Assembly: GCA_045644725.1 (NCBI GenBank)
Contig: JAZRHK010000156.1
Span: 1-5,324 of the forward strand
DNA: 5,324 nucleotides
Source of the DNA: CAAGNP01 sp045644725
GTDB lineage: Bacteria; Bacteroidota; Bacteroidia; Bacteroidales; UBA932
Direction of reading: 5' to 3'
Made by a program: the position numbers and the translations under genes. Each line of letters opens with the position of its first letter. Positions within the stretch are counted from its first letter, which is position 1. Below are positions 1-5,077 of the stretch, in pieces. The notes under the pieces were generated by a model. That model was not told the origin of the DNA and made no database searches. It saw nothing but the letters and a program-made list of their open reading frames with translations.

Positions 1-656
1 CAACCTCTGAATGCATTGGGATCAATACTCTTCAAACCACTCGGCAAAGAAAGGTTAGACAGACCGGAAATATAAGCAAAGGCAAAAGCGCCAATACTTG
101 TCAAGTTCTTAGGTAAAGTAAGGGTGGTAATGCTTTTACAATTATAAAATGTACCACCTCCAATCCTTGTCAAACTGTCAGGCAAGAATAGTGATGTTAT
201 ACCTGTACAACCAAAAAATGCATTATCTCCAATACTTGTCAGACTACCAGGCAAAGTGAGGGTGGTGATGCCAGTACAATAAGAGAATGCAGCTGGGCCA
301 ATACTTGCCAAACCTTCAGGGAAAGTGAGGCTCTCGATGCCAGAGCAACTCTCAAATGCACCAGCACCAATACTTGTCAGATTATCTGGCAACGTCAGAG
401 TTTTTATTCTCTTACAAACATGGAATGCCCTACTTCCAATACTTGTCAAATCTTTCGGCAAGGTGAGGTTAGATATGCCAATACAATTAGAAAATGCATA
501 ATCACCAATGCTCTTCAAGCTTTCAGGCAAACTAAGTTTTACTATGCCGGTACAGCCATAAAACGCATAATTGCCAATACTTGTCAAATTGCTGGGCAGT
601 CCCAAATGAGTAATGTTTGCACACTCTGCAAACGCCATTTCCCCTATGAGGGTAAC
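1..656 (-). repeat. 69-bp in-frame tandem repeats encoding LRR_5 units
   Basis: This is the part of the lipoprotein gene that codes for the 23-residue repeats. The period is exactly 69 bp. The block encoding LTSIG begins at 22, 91, 160, 229, 298, 367, 436, 505 and 574. The 13-mer ccaatacttgtca is identical at 91, 229, 367, 436 and 574, and differs by one to three bases at the other positions. The array continues past the left edge. Conservation is strongest over the LTSIG, AF and LPxx codons, and the variable positions fall between them. Confidence 0.9.
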
Positions 657-1979
657 ATCTTTGTCGAAAGTAATGATACCTTCGCCATTTTTATATTCAT
701 TTGAAACGACTGTCGCCCCTCCAAAATAGGCATCAACCCTTGGCTGGACTATCTTGCCGTCACTGGAAATGTACTTCAACTGATTTCCCTTGCAGAGGGA
801 AGGGGATTGAAGAACCCTGAGTTTTTGAACAATTTCACCACTGGAAAATATAATTTCCCCTTCCCTTTCATATGGCGTCATGTTTTCAGATACACTGAAC
901 TTTAAAGACTCTTTTGCCAAAGCCCGAGTTTCCACTTCAGTTATCCAGTCACATGAAATTTTTGTTTCAAAATCGACATTATGTCCCACTTCCACATCAA
1001 TATACCCTCCAGCACTGCCAACTTTGTACTCATTCTTGGCGAGTACTATCGCATCCTTCTGCAGCTGGACAACCTTAACTGATTCTGAAACGTTGTTCTC
1101 TTTATTTACGAACTTTATTTCTGTCTCCCTTGAATCATAACCCTCATTTGCCGCAATATTGAAATAGTAGGTATTGGTGGACACTGCACGGGTCATGTCC
1201 TCCATTATCCAGTCAACGCTATCAGGCCACTCCACAGATACATCCATATCGCTTGTAACCTCTACAGATATTGTCTCTCCTGCAGAAGCCACCCTATATT
1301 CATTTTGGGAAATAAGTATTGTCGACTGCATACCTGCCTGATAAATCCTTATTGTTTCAGACAATTTTCCGCTTCGGATATAAACCTTTGCCTCCCGCTT
1401 CTCAAAGCTATCATTATTCTTTATACCAAAAATAAGCGAAGATAGCTTCATCGCACGTGTATCATAGTATACTACCCAATTACTGGCAGATTCCTCTACA
1501 AAGTACTCAAAATCAACATTTGCCTTGACCTCGATATTTATTTCTTCACCCTCAGCACCAACTTCAAATTTTGAAGCAGTGACAGTCAGCGCATCTTTCT
1601 GTTTTTGGAAAACTTTTATCACTTGTGAAACAGAACCTGACTTGATGATTATTGATGCATAACGGTCATATGGTGTCTCATTTGCAGAGACAGATATTGA
1701 AATCTCACAAATGCCCGCAGGACCGCTGGTTGGCGAAACAGTACACCACGAATCAGCACGTGTGTTCACCGCTTCCGCCGTCCAAGCCTCTGATGCTGTG
1801 AAAGAAATCTTTGTTGTTCTACCTTCCGTACCAATATCTGCAATATCTTCAATATCTGTATTCAGTGTCAGTGATGGTTGATCTTGAGTCTCACCACTTT
1901 CTTCGCCAACGCCTGTTTTTGAACAGCTTGCGACAAAATTCAAAGACAGTACAAGGAAAAACAACAATCTTTTCATCAT
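1..1979 (-). CDS. BACON-domain, BspA-like leucine-rich repeat surface lipoprotein (3' end outside window)
   Basis: The frame is open from ATG at 1979 to the window edge: 659 codons plus two bases, with no stop. Residues 1-18 form a lipoprotein signal (MMKRLLFFLV start) ending in a VASC lipobox, so Cys19 should be lipidated and the protein anchored in the outer membrane. Four BACON-like immunoglobulin-fold domains follow, at about 36-128, 131-218, 221-308 and 311-394; each has a mid-domain TRA and ends in a V/I-x-V/I-x-Q-type strand. Residues 395-441 are the linker typical of BspA-like proteins (NQLKY, VSNEY, GIITFDKDVT). From 442 on there are nine complete 23-residue LRR_5 repeats (LTSIGxxAFxxCxxIxxLxLPxx) and a tenth that is cut off. 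BACON domains are thought to bind carbohydrate or mucin, and BspA-type repeats mediate host or extracellular-matrix adhesion in relatives; both roles are inferred here. An in-frame TAA at 1995-1997 prevents an upstream start. ATG at 1976 is an alternative start. No Shine-Dalgarno sequence is visible. Confidence 0.93.
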   Translation of the reverse strand, partial: MMKRLLFFLVLSLNFVASCSKTGVGEESGETQDQPSLTLNTDIEDIADIGTEGRTTKISFTASEAWTAEAVNTRADSWCTVSPTSGPAGICEISISVSANETPYDRYASIIIKSGSVSQVIKVFQKQKDALTVTASKFEVGAEGEEINIEVKANVDFEYFVEESASNWVVYYDTRAMKLSSLIFGIKNNDSFEKREAKVYIRSGKLSETIRIYQAGMQSTILISQNEYRVASAGETISVEVTSDMDVSVEWPDSVDWIMEDMTRAVSTNTYYFNIAANEGYDSRETEIKFVNKENNVSESVKVVQLQKDAIVLAKNEYKVGSAGGYIDVEVGHNVDFETKISCDWITEVETRALAKESLKFSVSENMTPYEREGEIIFSSGEIVQKLRVLQSPSLCKGNQLKYISSDGKIVQPRVDAYFGGATVVSNEYKNGEGIITFDKDVTLIGEMAFAECANITHLGLPSNLTSIGNYAFYGCTGIVKLSLPESLKSIGDYAFSNCIGISNLTLPKDLTSIGSRAFHVCKRIKTLTLPDNLTSIGAGAFESCSGIESLTFPEGLASIGPAAFSYCTGITTLTLPGSLTSIGDNAFFGCTGITSLFLPDSLTRIGGGTFYNCKSITTLTLPKNLTSIGAFAFAYISGLSNLSLPSGLKSIDPNAFRG

Positions 1980-2077
1980 TCCATTTATAACTTTTTAACA
2001 TTCTCAACTCTTGCTTCTATTCCAGTATTCACCTTTCATAAGTGAAGGCTCAACTATCCCTGGAGTAACCTGTATCT
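1980..2077 (-). other. Short intergenic gap upstream of the lipoprotein gene
   Basis: These 98 bases separate the stop of the 301-aa gene from the lipoprotein start. I see no good TAnnTTTG promoter box. The only structure is a weak nested dyad: inner arms ttcac (2028-2032) and gtgaa (2042-2046), outer arms tccag (2021-2025) and ctgga (2060-2064). It lacks a T-run, so it is not a convincing terminator. The two genes could be co-transcribed, or the promoter may not match the consensus. Confidence 0.4.
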
Positions 2078-2983
2078 TCAGAAATCGGTACGTTCGCTAT
2101 GCCACAACCTCAAACTTTCATAATAATCGTTCAACCATTCTTTTTCCTCCGGCCTTAGCAACTTCATAAATTCACTCTGATATTCAGACTCCTCACTAAT
2201 TACCCATACAACCATGAGGACAGCACGGTCCATATCATGAGGATATGTATCACCTTTCCTGATTTTTTCCAAAAATTTTTCCACTACTGCCACCGGATTT
2301 CTTGCAGCTTCAAAACGGTTGATATCACAATCGTAACACATTCCCATTAGAATATCGTTGATGGCATAATCCAGTTGATTCCATTTACAAGACCCGTTGC
2401 TGATAATGCAGAAACTTTCATAAGGCATCTCAGCGCAGTCATCCGTTTCCTTCAAGCATACTATCTCAGTATTTGGGAACTGAATTGAAAGAGAATCAAG
2501 TATCAAGTCCACCTTTCCCTGCTCTTGTAGTGCATCATATGTGAAAGAGATTACATTTGCCTCAGTACAGTCATTAAGTTCCAATCCGGCCTCTACTGCT
2601 GCAGACACTGCAAGATCACGTACAACTTCAAAATTATCAGCAGCATATAGTTCTATTTTACATTTCTTTATAAGACGCAATATGCCATTATTTGACCAAG
2701 AAGTAAACATATGTTGAGTATCAGAATTAAATTCGGTGAAAACAAGCTTGACTTCACTGAAATGTGCCGCTATCTCTTCTGAGAACTTATGAAAGTTACT
2801 AAGACAATCAGGTGCCACATGACTGTACATGATGCCCATATCAATATCTTCCAATCCTGTCAATGTACTCTCATCGAATGGATGGAAGTTATATTCTCCA
2901 TTATTAAGTTCCTTAGCATATGATTTTATGTTCTCTGCATTTTCTTTGGTCAATGCAACTAGAGACAAATGCCAAATTCCCAT
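2078..2983 (-). CDS. Hypothetical protein, 301 aa, no recognised family
   Basis: I do not recognise this protein. It is acidic and appears cytoplasmic: no signal peptide and no membrane segment. The pattern suggests three parts. Residues 1-110 look alpha/beta, starting with a strand-helix unit (IWHLSLVALTKENAENI) and ending with strands around VKLVFTEF and SWSNNGIL. Residues 111-200 look like a second alpha/beta unit, with a similar run of helix, TEIVCLKE strand, an aromatic/acidic stretch and CIISNGSC. Residues 206-297 look mostly helical and end in a charged KEWLNDYYESLRLW segment. The two halves may be diverged copies of one ferredoxin-like fold, loosely recalling Api92-like (DUF1281) proteins; this is a guess from strand order and the shared SNNG/SNGS turn. 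There are nine cysteines but no regular zinc-binding spacing. The gene starts just downstream of the comF fragment. The sequence AAAGGA lies immediately before the start, closer than a normal ribosome-binding site. Confidence 0.8.
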   Translation of the reverse strand: MGIWHLSLVALTKENAENIKSYAKELNNGEYNFHPFDESTLTGLEDIDMGIMYSHVAPDCLSNFHKFSEEIAAHFSEVKLVFTEFNSDTQHMFTSWSNNGILRLIKKCKIELYAADNFEVVRDLAVSAAVEAGLELNDCTEANVISFTYDALQEQGKVDLILDSLSIQFPNTEIVCLKETDDCAEMPYESFCIISNGSCKWNQLDYAINDILMGMCYDCDINRFEAARNPVAVVEKFLEKIRKGDTYPHDMDRAVLMVVWVISEESEYQSEFMKLLRPEEKEWLNDYYESLRLWHSERTDF

Positions 2984-3010
2984 ATCCTTTAATGTGTACT
3001 AATATATATA

Positions 3011-3018
3011 CAAATATA
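3011..3018 (-). promoter_or_regulatory. Possible -7 box for the 301-aa gene
   Basis: On the minus strand this reads TATATTTG, an exact match to the Bacteroidetes -7 consensus TAnnTTTG, 27 bases upstream of the start at 2983. I find no TTTG-like -33 element at the expected distance, so the call rests on one short box in an AT-rich stretch. It lies just past the stop codon of the comF fragment. Confidence 0.3.
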
Positions 3019-3032
3019 AAGTAAATTTTGTC

Positions 3033-3137
3033 ATTTCACTCCACATACCCCAACGTGGCAAAACTGACTTTACAATCACTATATACCTTGGTTATCGCAG
3101 CATAGACCGACTCTGCTGTGCTGCCGGTGGTAAGAAC
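3033..3137 (-). pseudogene. Duplicated 3' end of comF (codons 200-232 and stop)
   Basis: This segment aligns without gaps to 4024-4128, the end of the intact comF gene. There are 6 mismatches in 105 bp (94% identity, counted by eye). The comF reading frame is kept: it encodes VLTTGSTAESVYAAITKVYS and continues to TLGYVE and TGA at 3036-3038, with three amino-acid changes (A to V, T to A, N to S) and silent changes elsewhere. Upstream the frame hits TAA within four codons and there is no start, so it cannot be expressed on its own. It contains only the tail of the PRPP loop and lacks the zinc finger and most of the catalytic domain. It lies downstream of the PIN toxin gene, so the toxin-antitoxin operon is bracketed by direct repeats 991 bp apart. 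Confidence 0.93.
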
Positions 3138-3146
3138 ACAATATTA
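3135..3146 (-). other. 12-bp match to the comF leader at the edge of the comF fragment
   Basis: The 12 bases aacacaatatta are identical to 4771-4782 in the leader upstream of comF. They lie directly against the break point of the duplicated comF 3' end and share aac (3135-3137) with it. The same three bases occur at both source positions (4126-4128 and 4771-4773). This is what a deletion between short direct repeats would leave. The match ends at 3146, so the inference rests on 12 bases. Confidence 0.5.
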
Positions 3147-3154
3147 GAGTGATA

Positions 3155-3180
3155 TAAGAAAAGTAAGTAGTGGCTTACTT
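3155..3180 (-). terminator. Weak rho-independent-like terminator of the toxin-antitoxin operon
   Basis: There is a perfect 7-bp inverted repeat, AAGTAAG (3180-3174) and CTTACTT (3167-3161) on the minus strand, with a 6-base loop, followed by the T-rich TTCTTATA. The left arm overlaps the toxin stop codon (TAA, 3177-3175). The stem has only two G/C pairs, so it would be weak. It is placed correctly for the end of the operon. Confidence 0.4.
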
Positions 3181-3636
3181 CTTGCCATAGCGTACAGAAG
3201 GCTCCGAAAGCATACCGTACTTAGGCGAATTCATCTCTTGAATAATCTGAAGCATCTCGGCGGGAGTAACCACAAACGGCTTCTTTGGAAAATGTTTTGT
3301 ATTGCCTGTTACAAGGAATGAATCTTCATTTGCAAGAGCAACTTCATAGAAAACAATATCCTTTGGATCGGGGAGTAGTTCATTGCTGCCAATTCTCTTT
3401 GAATCTATACCTCCTTCCCTGATTGCTTCAACGACAGCACAGACTGTTCCTTCCGAGAAATTGAATTTGGGCCTTCTTAATACGGCTTCATATTCTTCAA
3501 TTATTTCATTGTTGTAGACAGGTACAATAACCCTGTCATATATATAATCAAGAATCTTGACTGTGGCTGAATCATGGTGGTGCGACAAAAGCGCTGATAC
3601 AATCACATTGGTGTCAATAACTGCATAGATTTTCAT
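3175..3636 (-). CDS. PIN-domain toxin of a type II toxin-antitoxin system
   Basis: The 153-aa protein is a PIN-fold ribonuclease of the type annotated as 'putative toxin-antitoxin system toxin component, PIN family' (PIN_3-like). PIN toxins cleave RNA using Mg2+ or Mn2+ held by a few acidic residues. Candidates here are Asp8 in VIDTNV, Glu44/Glu47/Glu48 in NEIIEEYEAVL, and Asp90/Asp93 in LPDPKDIVFYEVAL. The fourth motif reads LVTGNTKHFP, with Asn112 where classical PIN domains have Asp; as I recall, TGN-KHF is common in this subfamily, so it need not mean loss of activity. The last 20 or so residues, after the final helix, look disordered and basic. The start is one base past the antitoxin stop and is preceded by AGGGGAG, which suggests translational coupling. 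The RNA target cannot be read from the sequence. Confidence 0.88.
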   Translation of the reverse strand: MKIYAVIDTNVIVSALLSHHHDSATVKILDYIYDRVIVPVYNNEIIEEYEAVLRRPKFNFSEGTVCAVVEAIREGGIDSKRIGSNELLPDPKDIVFYEVALANEDSFLVTGNTKHFPKKPFVVTPAEMLQIIQEMNSPKYGMLSEPSVRYGKK

Positions 3637-3637
3637 A

Positions 3638-3931
3638 TTACTCTCCCCTTCTCGCCAATCTTATCTCCTCATTAATCTCATCAAGACTCATACCTGCAGT
3701 TCCATTTTCTGCGGCAACTCTACGCATTTCATAGAATGCCTTTCTTCCTCTCTCCATCACATCATCAATAGGATCAGCCTCTATTGTGAAAGGAATCCTT
3801 CTCTGACGTATAACTGTCTTAACATATATATTGAATGCTGTATTGGCACTCATGCCAAATTCTTCGCACAGTTTATCAAACTCTGCCTTCAATTTTGCAT
3901 CCATTCTAATGGTTGTTGCTATCTGTCCCAT
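3638..3931 (-). CDS. RelB/DinJ-family ribbon-helix-helix antitoxin
   Basis: The 97-aa protein begins with a ribbon-helix-helix DNA-binding domain: strand ATTIRMD (5-11), helix AKLKAEFDKLCEEFG, turn MSANTAFN, second helix to about residue 44, then RRIPFTIEA (44-52), the typical RelB/DinJ junction. The C-terminal half (55-97) is charged and helical, as expected for the part that wraps around and neutralises the toxin. Antitoxins of this type dimerise, bind their own promoter and are degraded by proteases to release the toxin. It is the first gene of the operon, with the PIN toxin one base downstream. RelB/DinJ proteins are best known as partners of RelE/YafQ-fold toxins; here the partner is a PIN nuclease. 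No Shine-Dalgarno sequence precedes it and the leader must be very short. An ATG ten bases further upstream is out of frame. Confidence 0.9.
   Translation of the reverse strand: MGQIATTIRMDAKLKAEFDKLCEEFGMSANTAFNIYVKTVIRQRRIPFTIEADPIDDVMERGRKAFYEMRRVAAENGTAGMSLDEINEEIRLARRGE
3641..3652 (-). promoter_or_regulatory. Shine-Dalgarno-like site for the PIN toxin
   Basis: The minus strand reads AAGGGGAGAG inside the last antitoxin codons, just upstream of the toxin ATG at 3636. It is the clearest purine-rich ribosome-binding site in the window; the other genes lack one or have it misplaced. This supports translation of the toxin from the bicistronic message. Confidence 0.55.
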
Positions 3932-3947
3932 AATTTTATCATTTTTG

Positions 3948-3979
3948 CAAAATTAAACAATATGACATCATAATGCAAT
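3948..3979 (-). promoter_or_regulatory. Bacteroidetes-type promoter of the toxin-antitoxin operon
   Basis: On the minus strand there is ATTG (3979-3976), a 20-base spacer, then TAATTTTG (3955-3948). This fits the Bacteroidetes housekeeping pattern of TTTG, about 19-21 bases, TAnnTTTG, with one mismatch in the -33 box and a perfect -7 box. The -7 box ends 16 bases before the antitoxin ATG, so the 5' leader would be only a few to about ten bases. The operon can therefore be transcribed independently of comF. Confidence 0.65.
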
Positions 3980-3987
3980 ATATATGC
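3961..3987. promoter_or_regulatory. Candidate operator for antitoxin autoregulation
   Basis: Two short dyads overlap the promoter. One is tatga-ca-tcata (3961-3972), a perfect 5-bp inverted repeat with a 2-base spacer, located between the -33 and -7 boxes. The other is the near-palindrome gcaatatatatgc (3975-3987), which covers the -33 box. Ribbon-helix-helix antitoxins usually bind small palindromes at this position, so these are the best candidates for repression by the antitoxin or antitoxin-toxin complex. Binding is inferred. Confidence 0.4.
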
Positions 3988-4026
3988 CATCAAAGCTACT
4001 TGAACTATTGGGAAAAAGCGCCTATT

Positions 4027-4725
4027 TCACTCCACATACCCCAACGTTGCAAAACTGACTTTACAATCATTATATACCTTGGTTATCGCAGTATAAGCCG
4101 ACTCTGCTGTACTGCCGGTGGTAAGAACGTCATCGATGATCAGGATGTGCTTGCCGGAAAGATTGTTTGTAGTGCGAACGCGGAAAGCGTCGGCCACATT
4201 AGACCATTTGTCATTCATCTTCCTTCTGGTCTGGGTACGGGTATATCTTACTCGCTTAAGAACATCCGTAAGCACCCTGTCTGAAGCGTCAGATAGGCCA
4301 AACATTGCCTCTGCCACACCCCTGGCTATAACCTCCGCCTGGTTATAGCCCCTACGCCATTTACGCAAAGGATGAAGGGGAACCGGGACAATATAGTCAA
4401 CATCGCCCAAAGCCTCCTTCAGCTTTTCACCCAACATTCGCCCCATATGGTGTCCAAGTCTGGTTTTACCCTGGTATTTTATCTTATGAATGAGGGAGAT
4501 ATACCTACTCTCCCTCGTATAGAAGAAGAGAGGAATCACCCTATGAAGATAGGTCCTTACCCAAAGTTTCTTCTCTGCCGGATTCTCCGGCCAGTCCCAA
4601 TAATATGTCAGGGGCATGTCCTCCAGACAATCTCCGCACAAATACTCCACATCCACAGGGAGTAATCTCCCGCACACCTCGCATCTTCTCGGAAAGATGA
4701 GATCACCCAAACACTTTAGCCACAT
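4027..4725 (-). CDS. comF: ComF-family phosphoribosyltransferase-like protein
   Basis: The 232-aa protein has the full ComF/GntX layout. An N-terminal zinc finger has Cys15-x2-Cys18 and Cys30-x2-Cys33. A type I phosphoribosyltransferase domain follows, with VPVPLHPLRKWRRGYNQAE (113-131), RTQTRRKM (163-170), and the PRPP-binding loop ILIIDDVLTTGST (194-206). Length is normal for the family. ComFC-type proteins are needed for DNA uptake in naturally competent bacteria, probably supporting single-strand transport in the cytoplasm. In Bacteroidetes the gene is conserved but its role is less clear, so competence is inferred from the family only. The ATG at 4725 lies inside a 39-bp tandem duplication. 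A second in-frame ATG at 4764 is separated from it by TAA, which fixes the start. No Shine-Dalgarno sequence is visible. The last 33 codons occur again at 3033-3137. Confidence 0.94.
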   Translation of the reverse strand: MWLKCLGDLIFPRRCEVCGRLLPVDVEYLCGDCLEDMPLTYYWDWPENPAEKKLWVRTYLHRVIPLFFYTRESRYISLIHKIKYQGKTRLGHHMGRMLGEKLKEALGDVDYIVPVPLHPLRKWRRGYNQAEVIARGVAEAMFGLSDASDRVLTDVLKRVRYTRTQTRRKMNDKWSNVADAFRVRTTNNLSGKHILIIDDVLTTGSTAESAYTAITKVYNDCKVSFATLGYVE

Positions 4726-4795
4726 ATCGACTACACAATATTAATCAGACAAACATCGCCACATATCGACAACACAATATTAACCAAACAAACAT
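4719..4795. repeat. 39-bp tandem duplication of the comF leader and start codon
   Basis: Positions 4719-4756 and 4758-4795 match at 35 of 38 bases, with a period of 39. Each copy holds, on the minus strand, a TAATATTG box (one mismatch from the TAnnTTTG -7 consensus), then GTCGATATGTGGC. The ATG TGG start of comF is therefore present twice in phase. The upstream copy encodes only MWRCLSD before TAA. It may be a duplicated promoter or leader, or a decoy start. Confidence 0.8.
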
Positions 4796-4943
4796 TAGTA
4801 CCACACCGTAATGTAAAAAACAAAGCCTAACCAAATACATATCTGGTCCCAAACCTTATCAAAGCATCCTGCTGACTATCCCTAACACTGCTTGTGACTT
4901 CCACTCCCGACCACAATCACACACAAACCCGGCTTATGACATT

Positions 4944-5070
4944 CACAAGCCACGTCAGCTCCCGCAGATAGGGCTCTCGGGGACATCTGTGTGGCTTCTG
5001 CAGGGGAAAAGGCTGCACAAGCCACATTACCCCACTCTGAACAGCACTCTAACACGCTTCTATGTGGCTT
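4944..5070. repeat. Alternating AAGCCAC / GTGGCTT palindromic arms with a long hairpin
   Basis: The 7-mer aagccac occurs at 4947 and 5019, and its reverse complement gtggctt at 4991 and 5064. They alternate in orientation, giving two units spaced about 72 bases apart. The middle pair forms a strong hairpin: a 14-base arm at 4990-5003 pairs with 5013-5026 with one mismatch around a 9-base loop (gggaaaagg). Either arm could instead pair with the outer copies, so alternative structures are possible. Confidence 0.7.
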
Positions 5071-5077
5071 CCAAAAA

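Noticed and set aside
420..1140. Plus-strand open frames at 420-704 and 880-1140
   Set aside because: They lie opposite the continuous lipoprotein frame, which has a signal peptide, BACON domains and regular LRR repeats. They have no family resemblance.
2021..2064. Terminator between the 301-aa gene and the lipoprotein gene
   Set aside because: The nested stems are only 5 bp each, loops are large and no T-run follows on the minus strand.
3138..4128. Insertion sequence or integrative element with its own recombinase
   Set aside because: The 991-bp interval holds only the antitoxin and toxin genes. There is no transposase or integrase and no terminal inverted repeat, so only the direct comF repeats remain as evidence of mobility.
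3973..4665. Plus-strand open frames opposite comF (3973-4284, 4118-4348, 4372-4665)
   Set aside because: They are antisense shadows of a clearly intact comF with zinc-finger and PRPP motifs. The first also covers the toxin-antitoxin promoter.
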